Below are positions 53,633 through 61,301 of a stretch of 64,000 nucleotides of DNA, in pieces. Numbering within the stretch: position 1 is the first letter of the stretch; each line of letters opens with the position of its first letter. The notes beneath the pieces are model-generated. The model was not told the origin of the DNA. It made no database searches and saw nothing but the letters and a program-made list of their open reading frames with translations. This DNA comes from Streptomyces sp. SID12501 (GTDB lineage Bacteria; Actinomycetota; Actinomycetes; Streptomycetales; Streptomycetaceae): contig NZ_JAAGLU010000013.1 of the NCBI RefSeq assembly GCF_010550245.1, forward strand, positions 177,828-241,827, written 5' to 3'. The translations under genes and the position numbers were made by a program.

Positions 53633-55090
53633 TCACCAGAGCGTGAGTGCTCCGGTGTCCTGACGACGGTCTCCCGTTTCTGTCTGCCGCTGGTGCGGCA
53701 GGGTTGCGCCACCTGCCCGCCCCGTCCCCGCCTTGAGGCGGGGACGGGTGGCGCGGGTCTTCCGGTCGGCTCCACGGGGCTTCGACACCTTGGCGGTGTC
53801 CTGGTCTCCGGCCACTCCGGTACCAGTGGTGCAGGCCGCCGCGAGTGCGGCGAGGTTGAGTGCGGCGTTGTCGTCCCGGTCGATGACCAGGCCGCAGGCG
53901 TCGCATTCGTAGGTCCGGACGTGCAGCGGCAGCTTGGCTTTCACCGCGCCGCACCCGGAACAGGTCTTGGAGGAGGGGAACCAGCGGTCGGCCGCGATGA
54001 TGCGGGTGCCGTGGCGCTGGCGGGTCTTGTAGGTGAGCTGGCGGCGGATCTCGCCGAACCCGGCGTCGGCGATGTGCCGGGCCAGGCGCCGGTTCTTCAC
54101 CATGCCGGCGACGTTGAGGTCTTCGACGACGACGGTGCCGTACTCGGCGCTCACCGTGGTGGTGAGCTTGTGCAGGGCGTCTTCGCGGAGGTTCGCGACC
54201 CGGTGGTGAACCTTGTTGCGGGCGGTGTTGGCCTTCTCCCACCTGCGGGAGGGCTTCTGTCCGGTGCGGCGGTCCGGTCCCCGGCGGCGGGAGACGACGC
54301 GGGAGGCGCGGCGGAGCTGCTTGAGCGCGGTGTTCAGGTGGCGCGGGTTGGGCACCTGACGGATTTCCCCGGTGCTGTCGGCCATGACCGCGAGCGTCTT
54401 GATGCCGAGGTCGATGCCGACCGCGACACCGGGGCGGGTCACGCGGACGAGGTCGCGCTTGGCCTCCACCTGGAACGAGACGAACCAGCGCCCTCGTTCG
54501 TGCCGGACCGTCGCGGACAGGATCCGGGCCGTCCCGGCCTGCACACGGTGCAGGAGCTTGCCGGTGGGCTCGTGGACGCGGATCGTCCCCAGGCGCGGCA
54601 GCGTGACATGACGGCGGCCGGTCTCGACACGGATCGTGCCGGTGGTGAACCGGCAGGACAGGCGGGCCTTCCGCTTCGACTTGAAGCGGGGCATCCCGAC
54701 CTGCTTGCCCTTGCGGGCACCGCGCTTGGACTTGGCGTAGTTGTCGAACGCGGTGGCGGCGCCCGCCAGGCCGGTGCTGTAGGCCTCCTTGGAGTTCTCC
54801 TCCCACCAGGAGGCGAACCGCGGGTCGGTGTGCTTGGCCTCGTTGAACGCCTTCCGCAGCGACGGGAGCGACCACGGCCGCCAGTCGGTCAGATCCGCCT
54901 CACCGATCCCGTACGTCTCCTCGGCCCTGCGCTGCCACCACGACGCCTCGACCCAACCCACGGCCCAGTTGTACGCGGCCCTGGCGGCGCCGCAGTGCGA
55001 ACGCAGCGCGGTCTCCTGGGCGGAGTTCGGGTCCAGGGCGAAGCGGTAGGCCTGCACCACAAAACCGGGTTGCGCCTGGAACCTCTTCAT
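53633..55090 (-). CDS. tnpB: TnpB RNA-guided nuclease of IS607
   Basis: A 485-residue TnpB (IS607-associated). The RuvC-like catalytic Asp227 is in GVAVGIDLGIKTLAVM, Glu323 in GTVVVEDLNVAGM, and the last Asp in CGLVIDRDDNAALNLAALAA (about 404-407). The target-strand-nicking zinc finger has CSGCG (377-381) and CDACG (396-400). An unusually long Arg/Gly/Thr tail follows the last motif. Start ATG 55090 is in the TnpA stop (ATGA). All catalytic residues are present, so the protein may be an active RNA-guided nuclease that maintains the element. Confidence 0.92.
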   Translation of the reverse strand: MKRFQAQPGFVVQAYRFALDPNSAQETALRSHCGAARAAYNWAVGWVEASWWQRRAEETYGIGEADLTDWRPWSLPSLRKAFNEAKHTDPRFASWWEENSKEAYSTGLAGAATAFDNYAKSKRGARKGKQVGMPRFKSKRKARLSCRFTTGTIRVETGRRHVTLPRLGTIRVHEPTGKLLHRVQAGTARILSATVRHERGRWFVSFQVEAKRDLVRVTRPGVAVGIDLGIKTLAVMADSTGEIRQVPNPRHLNTALKQLRRASRVVSRRRGPDRRTGQKPSRRWEKANTARNKVHHRVANLREDALHKLTTTVSAEYGTVVVEDLNVAGMVKNRRLARHIADAGFGEIRRQLTYKTRQRHGTRIIAADRWFPSSKTCSGCGAVKAKLPLHVRTYECDACGLVIDRDDNAALNLAALAAACTTGTGVAGDQDTAKVSKPRGADRKTRATRPRLKAGTGRAGGATLPHQRQTETGDRRQDTGALTLW

Positions 55091-55680
55091 TCGGCGGCCT
55101 CGCCGGTCGCGGCGGCGATCGCGCGGGCGGCGCGATTCTTCGCCGCCCGCTGCCCGTACAGGCGGACACACATCGACGTCAGCACCTCGGTGATGTCCCG
55201 CACCAGGTCATCGGCGCTCTCGGCGGGATCGGCAGTCTCGGCGGGATCGAGGACGACCAGACGCCGCCCGGACGCCGACAGTGCGGCGTCCAGGTGCTCG
55301 ACGCCGAACCGGGCGAGGCGGTCACCATGTTCGACGACGATCACGGCCGTGGCCGGGTCGGCGAGAAGCCGGTGCAGCTTGCGTCGCCGCCCGTCCAGCC
55401 CCGACCCGACCTCGGTCACGACCTCGGCGACGGCCAGGCCCTGCCGGTTCGCACCGGCCACGACCCGGGCCACCTGCCGGTCCAGATCAGCCTTCTGGTC
55501 GGCCGACGATACGCGGCAGTACGCCACCACGCGTCCGGACGGCTGGACAGCGGACTCATCGACCAGCCACGTCCCGGACGGCGCCTGGCGCACCGGGACG
55601 GGCATCTTCCCGTCCTTCACCCACCGCCAGGCGGTCTGGTAGCTCACGCCCTGCTGACGCGCCCACTCCGAAAGCTTCAC
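55087..55680 (-). CDS. tnpA: TnpA serine recombinase of IS607
   Basis: A 197-residue IS607-type transposase. Residues 1-50 are a MerR-like winged helix (KLSEWARQQGVSYQTAWRWV) that binds DNA; the catalytic domain begins VVAYCRVSSADQKADLDRQV with the nucleophile Ser near 58, followed by VEHGDRLARFGVEHLDAALS with the active Arg pair. The C-terminal helix ends in ARAIAAATGEAAE. GTG 55680 follows the AT-rich left-end flank; the longer frame to 55704 is unlikely. It inserts the element without inverted repeats or long target duplications. Confidence 0.92.
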   Translation of the reverse strand: MKLSEWARQQGVSYQTAWRWVKDGKMPVPVRQAPSGTWLVDESAVQPSGRVVAYCRVSSADQKADLDRQVARVVAGANRQGLAVAEVVTEVGSGLDGRRRKLHRLLADPATAVIVVEHGDRLARFGVEHLDAALSASGRRLVVLDPAETADPAESADDLVRDITEVLTSMCVRLYGQRAAKNRAARAIAAATGEAAE

Positions 55681-55953
55681 ACGCCCACAATAAGTGAGAC
55701 ACACGACCAGAGATGACTATAAATGAATAGAAAATCTGTAGCAGCTTTCACCCGGTTGCTGCAGCGCTCCCGCGAGGAGATAGCGCGGGCCGCCGCACTC
55801 AGCCCGGACGCCCCGACCCCGTACGTCACGGAGATCTCGACCGCGCCCAGCGAACTCGACCTACCTCGTCCTCGTCCTCGTCCCCAGCCCCGCGAGCAAG
55901 CGCAGGAACGGCCCAGCCACAGCGCCTCGGCCTGCCGCCGGGCCGTCTCGCGG

Positions 55954-56466
55954 TCAGCTCTCCGCGCGGGCGGGCAGCCGCCATCCGGGGCGTGGGAAGT
56001 GGCAGGTGTAGCCGTCCGGGTAACGCTGCAGGTAGTTCTGGTGCTCGGGCTCGGCCTCCCAGAAGGGGCCGACCGGCTCCACCTCGGTGACGACCTTGCC
56101 CGGCCACAGTCCGGAGGCGTCCACGTCCGCGATCGTGTCCTCGGCGATGCGCTTCTGCTCGTCGTCGACGTAGTAGATCGCCGAGCGGTAGCTGAGGCCG
56201 AGGTCGTTGCCCTGGCGGTTCTTGGTGCTCGGGTCGTGGATCTGGAAGAAGAGCTCCAGGATCGCGCGGAAACCGGTCGTCTCGGGGTCGAAAAGGATCT
56301 CGATGGCCTCCGCGTGCGTGCCATGGTTCCGGTACGTCGCGTTCGCCACGTCCCCGCCGGTGTATCCGACCCGGGTCGCCGTCACGCCCGGGAGCCGGCG
56401 GATCAGGTCCTCCATCCCCCAGAAGCATCCACCCGCCAGCACCGCCCTCTGCGTCTGCGCAGCCAT
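55954..56466 (-). CDS. msrA: Peptide methionine sulfoxide reductase A
   Basis: A 170-residue MsrA, reducing the S-epimer of methionine sulfoxide in proteins. The nucleophile is in LAGGCFWGMEDLIRRLPG (Cys near 14). Conserved YTGGDVANATYRNHGTHAEA and the EAEPEHQNYLQRYPDGYTCH end follow, but the usual resolving Cys cluster near the C-terminus is limited to CHF, giving a simpler active site. ATG 56466 follows a GGAGG-type site; the longer frame to 56586 is unlikely. Confidence 0.95.
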   Translation of the reverse strand: MAAQTQRAVLAGGCFWGMEDLIRRLPGVTATRVGYTGGDVANATYRNHGTHAEAIEILFDPETTGFRAILELFFQIHDPSTKNRQGNDLGLSYRSAIYYVDDEQKRIAEDTIADVDASGLWPGKVVTEVEPVGPFWEAEPEHQNYLQRYPDGYTCHFPRPGWRLPARAES

Positions 56467-56637
56467 CGAGGCCCCTCCAATTCGTGTCAGCTCGGTCACT
56501 CGGGCTGCTCGGCTCGCACACCGCCGGCGTCCCATGCCCACTCCCCTCAACGCACTAGGGTTCCAGGCAATTCCGTGCCCGGCCAACAGCCCCTGCGGTG
56601 CGGATCGCCGACCGCCGGGCGGACGGGAAGGGTATGG

Positions 56638-57321
56638 CTACCCGTGTGAGCTGGTGGGTGTGTCGTCCGAGGAGGCTGAGGGGACTGAGGGGACCTGAGG
56701 GATGGCGGAGTTGGGGTCGAAGCCTGCGAAGGCGAGGCCGATGACGAATCCCGCCACCTCCTCCAGCTGACGGACGCGGTCCAGCGCCCCCAGAGTCGCC
56801 GGGATCCCGCCGACGTCACGGACCAGCTCGCCGACGACGTCCAGTGCCGTCGCATCGTCGCCGCACATCGCCACCGTGACACGGGACCGGCCGTCATCGG
56901 GCGGGCTCGTCCACCGGTCGGCGGGAAAGAGATGGAACGCCTTCACGACCCGGGCTCCTGGAGCGAGCCCGGCGATCCGCCCCGCCATCGACTCCCCGTT
57001 TCCGGTGAGCAGAGTGCCGACACCGTGTGTCACGGCGTTCGTGGGATCGATCAACGGTGTCCCGTCGAGTACGCCGTCTGCCGCGCCCACCGATTTCAGC
57101 GCGTCCTCGACGCCGTCCCAGGAGACGGCGAGCAGCACCGCGTCGCGCCCGACGACCACCTCACGCGGCGGGACGGCGAGCACGCCGTGCCCCAGCCGCT
57201 CGGCAAGCTGCTCCGCCTTCATCTGCGACCGCCCGCCGATCGCCACCTCATGCCCCGCCCGTGCCCAGCCCTCGCCCAGGGCCGCCGCGAGTGTCCCTGT
57301 TCCCAGGATCCCGATACGCAT
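56638..57321 (-). CDS. NADPH-dependent F420 reductase-like protein
   Basis: A 227-residue Rossmann protein of the F420:NADP+ reductase (NpdG-like) family. MRIGILGTGTLAAALGEGWA (1-20) binds NADP; VVVGRDAVLLAVSWDGVEDA and LIDPTNAV are conserved, and a KAFHLFPADRW loop follows (about 130-142). ATG 57321 gives this length; GTG 57327 is two codons earlier and has a similar ribosome site. The C-terminal Ser/Ala/Thr-rich tail differs from typical enzymes. Next to an LLM F420-dependent oxidoreductase, it would supply reduced F420 by hydride transfer from NADPH. Divergent from HxlR. Confidence 0.82.
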   Translation of the reverse strand: MRIGILGTGTLAAALGEGWARAGHEVAIGGRSQMKAEQLAERLGHGVLAVPPREVVVGRDAVLLAVSWDGVEDALKSVGAADGVLDGTPLIDPTNAVTHGVGTLLTGNGESMAGRIAGLAPGARVVKAFHLFPADRWTSPPDDGRSRVTVAMCGDDATALDVVGELVRDVGGIPATLGALDRVRQLEEVAGFVIGLAFAGFDPNSAIPQVPSVPSASSDDTPTSSHG

Positions 57322-57383
57322 CGTCACTGCCTCACTGCCTCTCGAACCGTGATTGGTTGGGTAGGCACGGTATGCAGGGCGTT

Positions 57384-57401
57384 ACGCACCGATTGGTGCG
57401 T
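57384..57401. promoter_or_regulatory. HxlR operator candidate
   Basis: ACGCACC-GATT-GGTGCGT, a perfect 7-bp-arm palindrome between the divergent F420 reductase-like and HxlR genes, 27 bp from the HxlR start used here. Confidence 0.6.
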
Positions 57402-57428
57402 GAGCGACACAGGATGATGGGCGGCGAG

Positions 57429-57806
57429 ATGACTGATCACGACGCCCACTGCCTCGATTTCGTCGCCGACTGCCGTCTGCGCGCGGCCACTGATCTCTTC
57501 ACCCACACCTGGGATCCCGTGGTGCTGGCGGCACTTCGTGTGGGGCCACGCCGACGCCGTGAGCTGCGCAGCGCGATCGGTGGCATCAGCGACAAGGTTC
57601 TCACCGAGTCCCTGCACCGTCTGCTCGCCGCCGGCCTGCTCGACCGCCACGCACACGCCGAGGCGCCGCCTCGCGTCGAGTACGCCCTGACCGGCCTGGG
57701 ACGGAGTCTGGTCGAGGGCCCGATGACGGTTCTCGGCCGCTGGGCGATCGAGCACGCCGACGAGCTTCTTGAGGCCCGGGAGAGCGGTACCTCAGGAGGC
57801 TCGTGA
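57429..57806 (+). CDS. HxlR family transcriptional regulator
   Basis: A 125-residue winged-helix protein: CRLRAATDLFTHTWDPVVLA, LRSAIGGISDKVLTESLHRL, LLAAGLLDRHAHAEAPPRVE, YALTGLGRSL. The conserved HxlR cysteine is in HCLDFVADC, which may sense redox state or electrophiles. ATG 57429 (MTDHDAHC) is chosen; ATG 57414 is an alternative start. Its 3' end overlaps the LLM oxidoreductase gene by 15 bp in the convergent direction. Probable targets are itself and the divergent F420 reductase-like gene through the palindrome at 57384-57401. Confidence 0.88.
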   Translation: MTDHDAHCLDFVADCRLRAATDLFTHTWDPVVLAALRVGPRRRRELRSAIGGISDKVLTESLHRLLAAGLLDRHAHAEAPPRVEYALTGLGRSLVEGPMTVLGRWAIEHADELLEARESGTSGGS

Positions 57807-58769
57807 CCCTTCCGTCTCGGCTCGCAGAGCGGGGATCAGTTCTGCGACCCGCTCCAGCTGGTCGCGCTGGGAGCGCAGGCCAAGGGCCCCGAGACGGGTG
57901 ACGATGTGCCGAGCACCGGCGGCTGCGTACTGTCCCAGGCGCTCTCGGACCTGGGCGGCGGAGCCGGTGACGACTGCCTGGATCTTCTCCAGTTGCTCGA
58001 GCGGCATGCCGTACGTGGCCTGGGCGTAGGCGTCCATCGCCCGGCGACCGCGTTCGGCACCGTCATCGCCATCGTCGTCGATCCGTACCGAGACGAACAG
58101 TGCGCAGGTGATGTCCTCGGCCGCCCGGCCGGCATCGGCACCCGCGGAGCGGATGGCGGCCACACCCGACGCGTAGTCGGCGGGGTCGGGCGGGTAGGGC
58201 ATCCATCCGTCGTACATCCGGCCGGTCCGGGCCAGCGCCGAGCGGGTCGCGCCCCCGAGCCAGACGGGCGGGCCACCGGTGCGGAACGGCCTGGTCATGG
58301 GCGGGATGTCGTCGAGCCGGAGAATCCGGCCGTGGAAGCGGTCCGCGCCGTCCCACAGGGCCCGCCACAGCGCGACGGTCTCGTCCAGCCTGGTGAAGCG
58401 CCTTGCCCAGGGCACTTCGGAAAGCGTGTACAGGGGCTGTCCGAAACGACCCGGGAAGCCCGCACCGACGGTCACGGTGAGCCGGCCGCCGGACAGCAGG
58501 TCGATCGAGGCCAGTGACTGTGCGGCCTGGACCGGCCGCCGGAGGAACGGCAGCAGTGCGGCCGTCCCCAGAGTCACGGCGTCCGTCGTCGGGGCGAGTG
58601 CGGCCAGCATCGTCAGGGCCTCGACGCGCGGGCTGATCAGGGAGTCGTTGACGAAGAGCGAGGAGAAGCCGAGCCGTTCGGCCCGACGGCCGAAGCCGAT
58701 CAGCTCTCGGGGGTCGTCGGTCTCGCCCCACTGGGCGGTTCCGGTCGGAAGCAGTACGCCGATGTCCAT
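57792..58769 (-). CDS. LLM-class F420-dependent oxidoreductase
   Basis: A 325-residue luciferase-like monooxygenase/F420-dependent oxidoreductase barrel: MDIGVLLPTGTAQWGETDDP, RAERLGFSSLFVNDSLISPR, VTLGTAALLPFLRRPVQAAQ, SGGRLTVTVGAGFPGRFGQP, and VWLGGATRSALARTGRMYDG near 180. F420 enzymes of this group reduce or oxidise alcohols, ketones or nitro groups; the substrate here is unknown. ATG 58769; the open frame continues far upstream as antisense sequence. Divergent from the XRE regulator. Confidence 0.88.
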   Translation of the reverse strand: MDIGVLLPTGTAQWGETDDPRELIGFGRRAERLGFSSLFVNDSLISPRVEALTMLAALAPTTDAVTLGTAALLPFLRRPVQAAQSLASIDLLSGGRLTVTVGAGFPGRFGQPLYTLSEVPWARRFTRLDETVALWRALWDGADRFHGRILRLDDIPPMTRPFRTGGPPVWLGGATRSALARTGRMYDGWMPYPPDPADYASGVAAIRSAGADAGRAAEDITCALFVSVRIDDDGDDGAERGRRAMDAYAQATYGMPLEQLEKIQAVVTGSAAQVRERLGQYAAAGARHIVTRLGALGLRSQRDQLERVAELIPALRAETEGSRAS

Positions 58770-58856
58770 GCCGGAGATCGTCTTTGTCGGTGTGCGGGGC
58801 GACAATTCCCTGCGAGGAATGGCCGGGCCCCCACGGTCCCCGTTACAACGGACGCC

Positions 58857-59651
58857 ATGGACTTCCCCAGCGCTCTGCGCGAACGTCGTACCCGCCGCCA
58901 TGTCAGCCAACTCGATCTGGCTCTGCGGGCGGGCACGACCCAACGGCACGTCAGTTTCATCGAGTCCGGCAGGTCGGTTCCCGGCCGGAACATGGTGGTA
59001 CGCCTGGCCGAGTCGCTGGAACTGCCGCTGCGCGAGCGCAACGAACTGCTGACGACCGCCGGGTACGCGCCCGTCTACGTGGAGAGTTCGCTCGACGACC
59101 CGGTACTGGCACCCGTGCGCACCGCGATCGACCACATACTCCGCGGGCATCTGCCGTATCCGGCGCTGGTGGCGGACCGGCACGGTGACCTGATCGCCGC
59201 GAACTCGGCATTCGACCTGATCACCGAGGGTGCCGCCGCCGAGCTGGTGGGGCCGGGCACGAACGTCTACCGCCTGGCGCTGCATCCCGACGGTCTGGCT
59301 CCCCGTATCCACAACCTCGCTGAATGGGCGCGGCACATCCTGGCACGACTGGGTCATCTGGAGGAGCTGCGCGCCGAACTCGCCGGGTACGTCCCCGAGC
59401 CGGGGCCGACCGACGGCCTGCTCGGTTTCGCGGTCCCGCTCCGGCTGCGGTCCTCGTACGGGGAGCTGCGCCTGATGACGACGGTGACGACCTTCGCGAC
59501 CGCGATCGACGTGACGCTCGCCGAACTGAAACTGGAGGCGTTCCTGCCGGCCGATCAGGCGACGGCGGAAGCTCTCTTGGCGGCTGCGGGGGCGATGGCC
59601 CCGGCAGCCGTGGAGATGTGCGCGGCGGACGTTTTCCCAGGCCGGAAGTGA
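58857..59651 (+). CDS. XRE regulator with MmyB-like ligand-binding domain
   Basis: A 264-residue regulator: an XRE helix-turn-helix (LRERRTRRHVSQLDLALRAG, TTQRHVSFIESGRSVPGRN, to about residue 65), then an MmyB-like (MLTR_LBD) domain with LRGHLPYPALVADRHGDLIA, NSAFDLITEGAA and RSSYGELRLMTTVTTFATAI. This family often controls a divergent reductase or dehydrogenase gene and binds fatty-acid-like ligands. The 87-bp gap to the LLM gene is the likely control site. ATG 58857. No palindrome of high quality was seen in that gap. Confidence 0.88.
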   Translation: MDFPSALRERRTRRHVSQLDLALRAGTTQRHVSFIESGRSVPGRNMVVRLAESLELPLRERNELLTTAGYAPVYVESSLDDPVLAPVRTAIDHILRGHLPYPALVADRHGDLIAANSAFDLITEGAAAELVGPGTNVYRLALHPDGLAPRIHNLAEWARHILARLGHLEELRAELAGYVPEPGPTDGLLGFAVPLRLRSSYGELRLMTTVTTFATAIDVTLAELKLEAFLPADQATAEALLAAAGAMAPAAVEMCAADVFPGRK

Positions 59652-59693
59652 GCAGCCATGTCTGTGTGACGTGAGTACCCATAAAGTGCATCC

Positions 59694-60809
59694 GTGACTG
59701 CCTCGTTGAGTTCCACGAAAACCCGCGCCGCGCTCCGCACGACGGCGCGTGCCTCCGCCGAGCTGCTGCTCATACTGCTGATGCTCGCGGTGACTTTGTG
59801 GATCCTGGGCCGGATGTGGTCGGTCGTGTGGCCGCTCGTGGTCGGCCTGCTTCTGACCACACTGACCTGGCCACCGACCCGTTTCCTGCGTCGTCGCGGA
59901 TGGAAACCCGCCCTGGCCGCATCGACCGTGACCGTGCTGTTCCTCCTGGTCGCCCTGGGCTTCGTGGCACTGATCGCGGTACCGGTGGCATCCCAGTCCG
60001 GCGACCTGACCGACGGCGTGGTCGAAGGCATCCAGAAGTTGCGCGAGTGGGCCGCCGGGCCGCCGTTGAACATCGGTGACGCCGAGATCGACAAGGCCTT
60101 CGACACCGCGGTCTCCCGCGCGCAGGACGGCCTGGGCAGCCTGGTCGGCGTTGCCGTCACGGGAGTGAGCACCGTGGTGAACGGCCTGGTCACCGCCGTC
60201 CTGGCCCTCTTCCTGATGTTCTTCTTCCTCAAGGACGGCCCGCGGTTCCTGCCGTGGCTCGCCGACCAGCTGCCCGGTCGGCTCGCCACCGACGTCCCGA
60301 CCGTGGCCGCGCGCGGCTGGGACACGCTGGGAGCGTTCGTGCGTTCTCAGGCGGTCGTCGGCCTGCTCGACGCCGTCCTGATCGGCCTGGGACTGTGGAT
60401 TCTCGGGGTACCGCTGGTGCTCCCGCTGGCGGTGCTGACCTTCGTCTCCGCGTTCGTGCCGATCATCGGTGCGCTGTTCGCCGGTTTCGTCGCGGTTCTC
60501 ATCGCGCTGGTCTCCAACGGCCTGACGGACGCGCTGATCGTGCTGGCCATCATCGTCGTGGTGCAGCAGTTGGAGGGCAACGTCTTCCAGCCCATGATCC
60601 AGAGTCGTGGGCTCGGCCTCCACGCGGGGGCGATCCTGCTGGCGGTGACGTTGGGCGGCAGCCTGGCCGGCATCGTGGGCAGTCTGCTCGCGGTACCGAT
60701 CGCCGCGCTGATCGCGGTGGTCTGGAACTACGTGCGCGAGCAGCTCCGCGAACCGTCGCAGGACCCGGGGACCGACGAGCCGGATGCCGGGGTCGCTGTT
60801 CCGTCCTAG
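59694..60809 (+). CDS. AI-2E family transporter
   Basis: A 371-residue polytopic protein of the AI-2E/PerM family. Helices include LLLILLMLAVTLWILGRMWS, WPLVVGLLLTTLTWPPTRFL and AALAASTVTVLFLLVALGFVALIAV (split here by function), then a soluble stretch EGIQKLREWAAGPPLN and further helices with QLEGNVFQPMIQSRGLGLHA, the conserved Glu/Gln-rich family motif near 285. The family includes autoinducer exporters, Na/H antiporters and proteins of unknown role; no function can be fixed. GTG 59694. A heptamer repeat follows its 3' end. Confidence 0.88.
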   Translation: MTASLSSTKTRAALRTTARASAELLLILLMLAVTLWILGRMWSVVWPLVVGLLLTTLTWPPTRFLRRRGWKPALAASTVTVLFLLVALGFVALIAVPVASQSGDLTDGVVEGIQKLREWAAGPPLNIGDAEIDKAFDTAVSRAQDGLGSLVGVAVTGVSTVVNGLVTAVLALFLMFFFLKDGPRFLPWLADQLPGRLATDVPTVAARGWDTLGAFVRSQAVVGLLDAVLIGLGLWILGVPLVLPLAVLTFVSAFVPIIGALFAGFVAVLIALVSNGLTDALIVLAIIVVVQQLEGNVFQPMIQSRGLGLHAGAILLAVTLGGSLAGIVGSLLAVPIAALIAVVWNYVREQLREPSQDPGTDEPDAGVAVPS

Positions 60810-60840
60810 GGCTATGTGTATGCGACTCCGTCGCCTTCTC

Positions 60841-60944
60841 CGGTGGCCGGTGGCCGGTGGCCGGTGGCCGGTGGCCGGTGGCCGGTGGCCGGTGGCCGGT
60901 GGCCGGTGGCCGGTGGCCGGTGGCCGGTGGCCGGTGGCCGGTGG
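60841..60944. repeat. CGGTGGC heptamer array, 14 copies plus partial
   Basis: Fourteen exact CGGTGGC units in tandem followed by CGGTGG, between the AI-2E gene and the truncated repeat protein. On the minus strand the frame reads PPATGHR repeated. Exact copy identity points to slippage and a copy number that may vary between strains. Confidence 0.95.
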
Positions 60945-60945
60945 G

Positions 60946-61175
60946 CTGACGGTGATAGTGACGTCGCCATCACGCGCGGCGAGCATTGACCGCAGCCTGT
61001 GGTCGAGATGCGTGACGATGGCGTCGACTACGTCGTCCGGCAGGGCGCGCCGGGAGATCGTGTCCCAGGCCGCGATGGCTTCCTCGCGCAGCAGCCTGAT
61101 CAACACCTCGACCGGCGCCCCAGGGTTTCGCACGATCGCAGCAAGGGTGTCGCGATGACCGCGGTGCCCAAGCAT
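60946..61175 (-). pseudogene. LRV-like repeat protein fragment
   Basis: From ATG 61175 the frame reads HRDTLAAIVRNPGAPVEVLI, RLLREEAIAAWDTISRRALP, DDVVDAIVTHLDHRLRSMLA, the short helical repeats of leucine-rich-variant-type proteins. It then enters the CGGTGGC array and continues as antisense sequence without a true end, so the 3' part of the gene is gone. No ribosome site is visible. It is the 5' relic of a larger repeat protein. Confidence 0.55.
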
Positions 61176-61214
61176 GACGCCCCCTCAGCTCGCCGGCGCA
61201 AGCGTTGAGGAGAC

Positions 61215-61257
61215 GCGACTGCCCCCGGTGCCTGACGCTACCGGGGGCAGTCGCTTT
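61215..61257. terminator. Terminator downstream of DUF3455 gene
   Basis: GCGACTGCCCCCGGT, 10-nt loop, ACCGGGGGCAGTCGC, a perfect 15-bp stem followed by TTT on the plus strand. It lies 45 bp past the DUF3455 stop and also after the repeat-protein fragment start. Confidence 0.75.
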
Positions 61258-61301
61258 ACGTCGCTTCCGGCCGTGGAATCAAGGAAGTTGACGAACCATG
61301 A

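Larger units (their letters stand above)
53460..55720 (-). mobile_element. IS607-type insertion sequence
   Basis: About 2.2 kb holding a TnpA serine recombinase then TnpB, overlapping by ATGA, the defining IS607 plan. Ends are inferred from the genes: the left end should be in the AT-rich region 55681-55730 and the right end past the tnpB stop, with hairpins at about 53597-53618. IS607 lacks inverted repeats, so exact ends are not readable here. Confidence 0.75.

Noticed and set aside
55723..56649. A 308-codon plus-strand frame beginning at the IS607 border
   Set aside because: Most of it is antisense to msrA; only the first 45 codons look natural, listed as a possible relic instead.
60841..60944. 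CRISPR-like array
   Set aside because: The unit is 7 bp with no spacers; it is a simple tandem repeat.
57792..61175. A 1127-codon open frame on the minus strand fusing a repeat protein to the LLM oxidoreductase
   Set aside because: Its middle is antisense to the AI-2E and XRE genes and reads as Arg/Gln/Pro-rich sequence; only the first 75 and last 325 codons look like protein. It is open only because of high GC.
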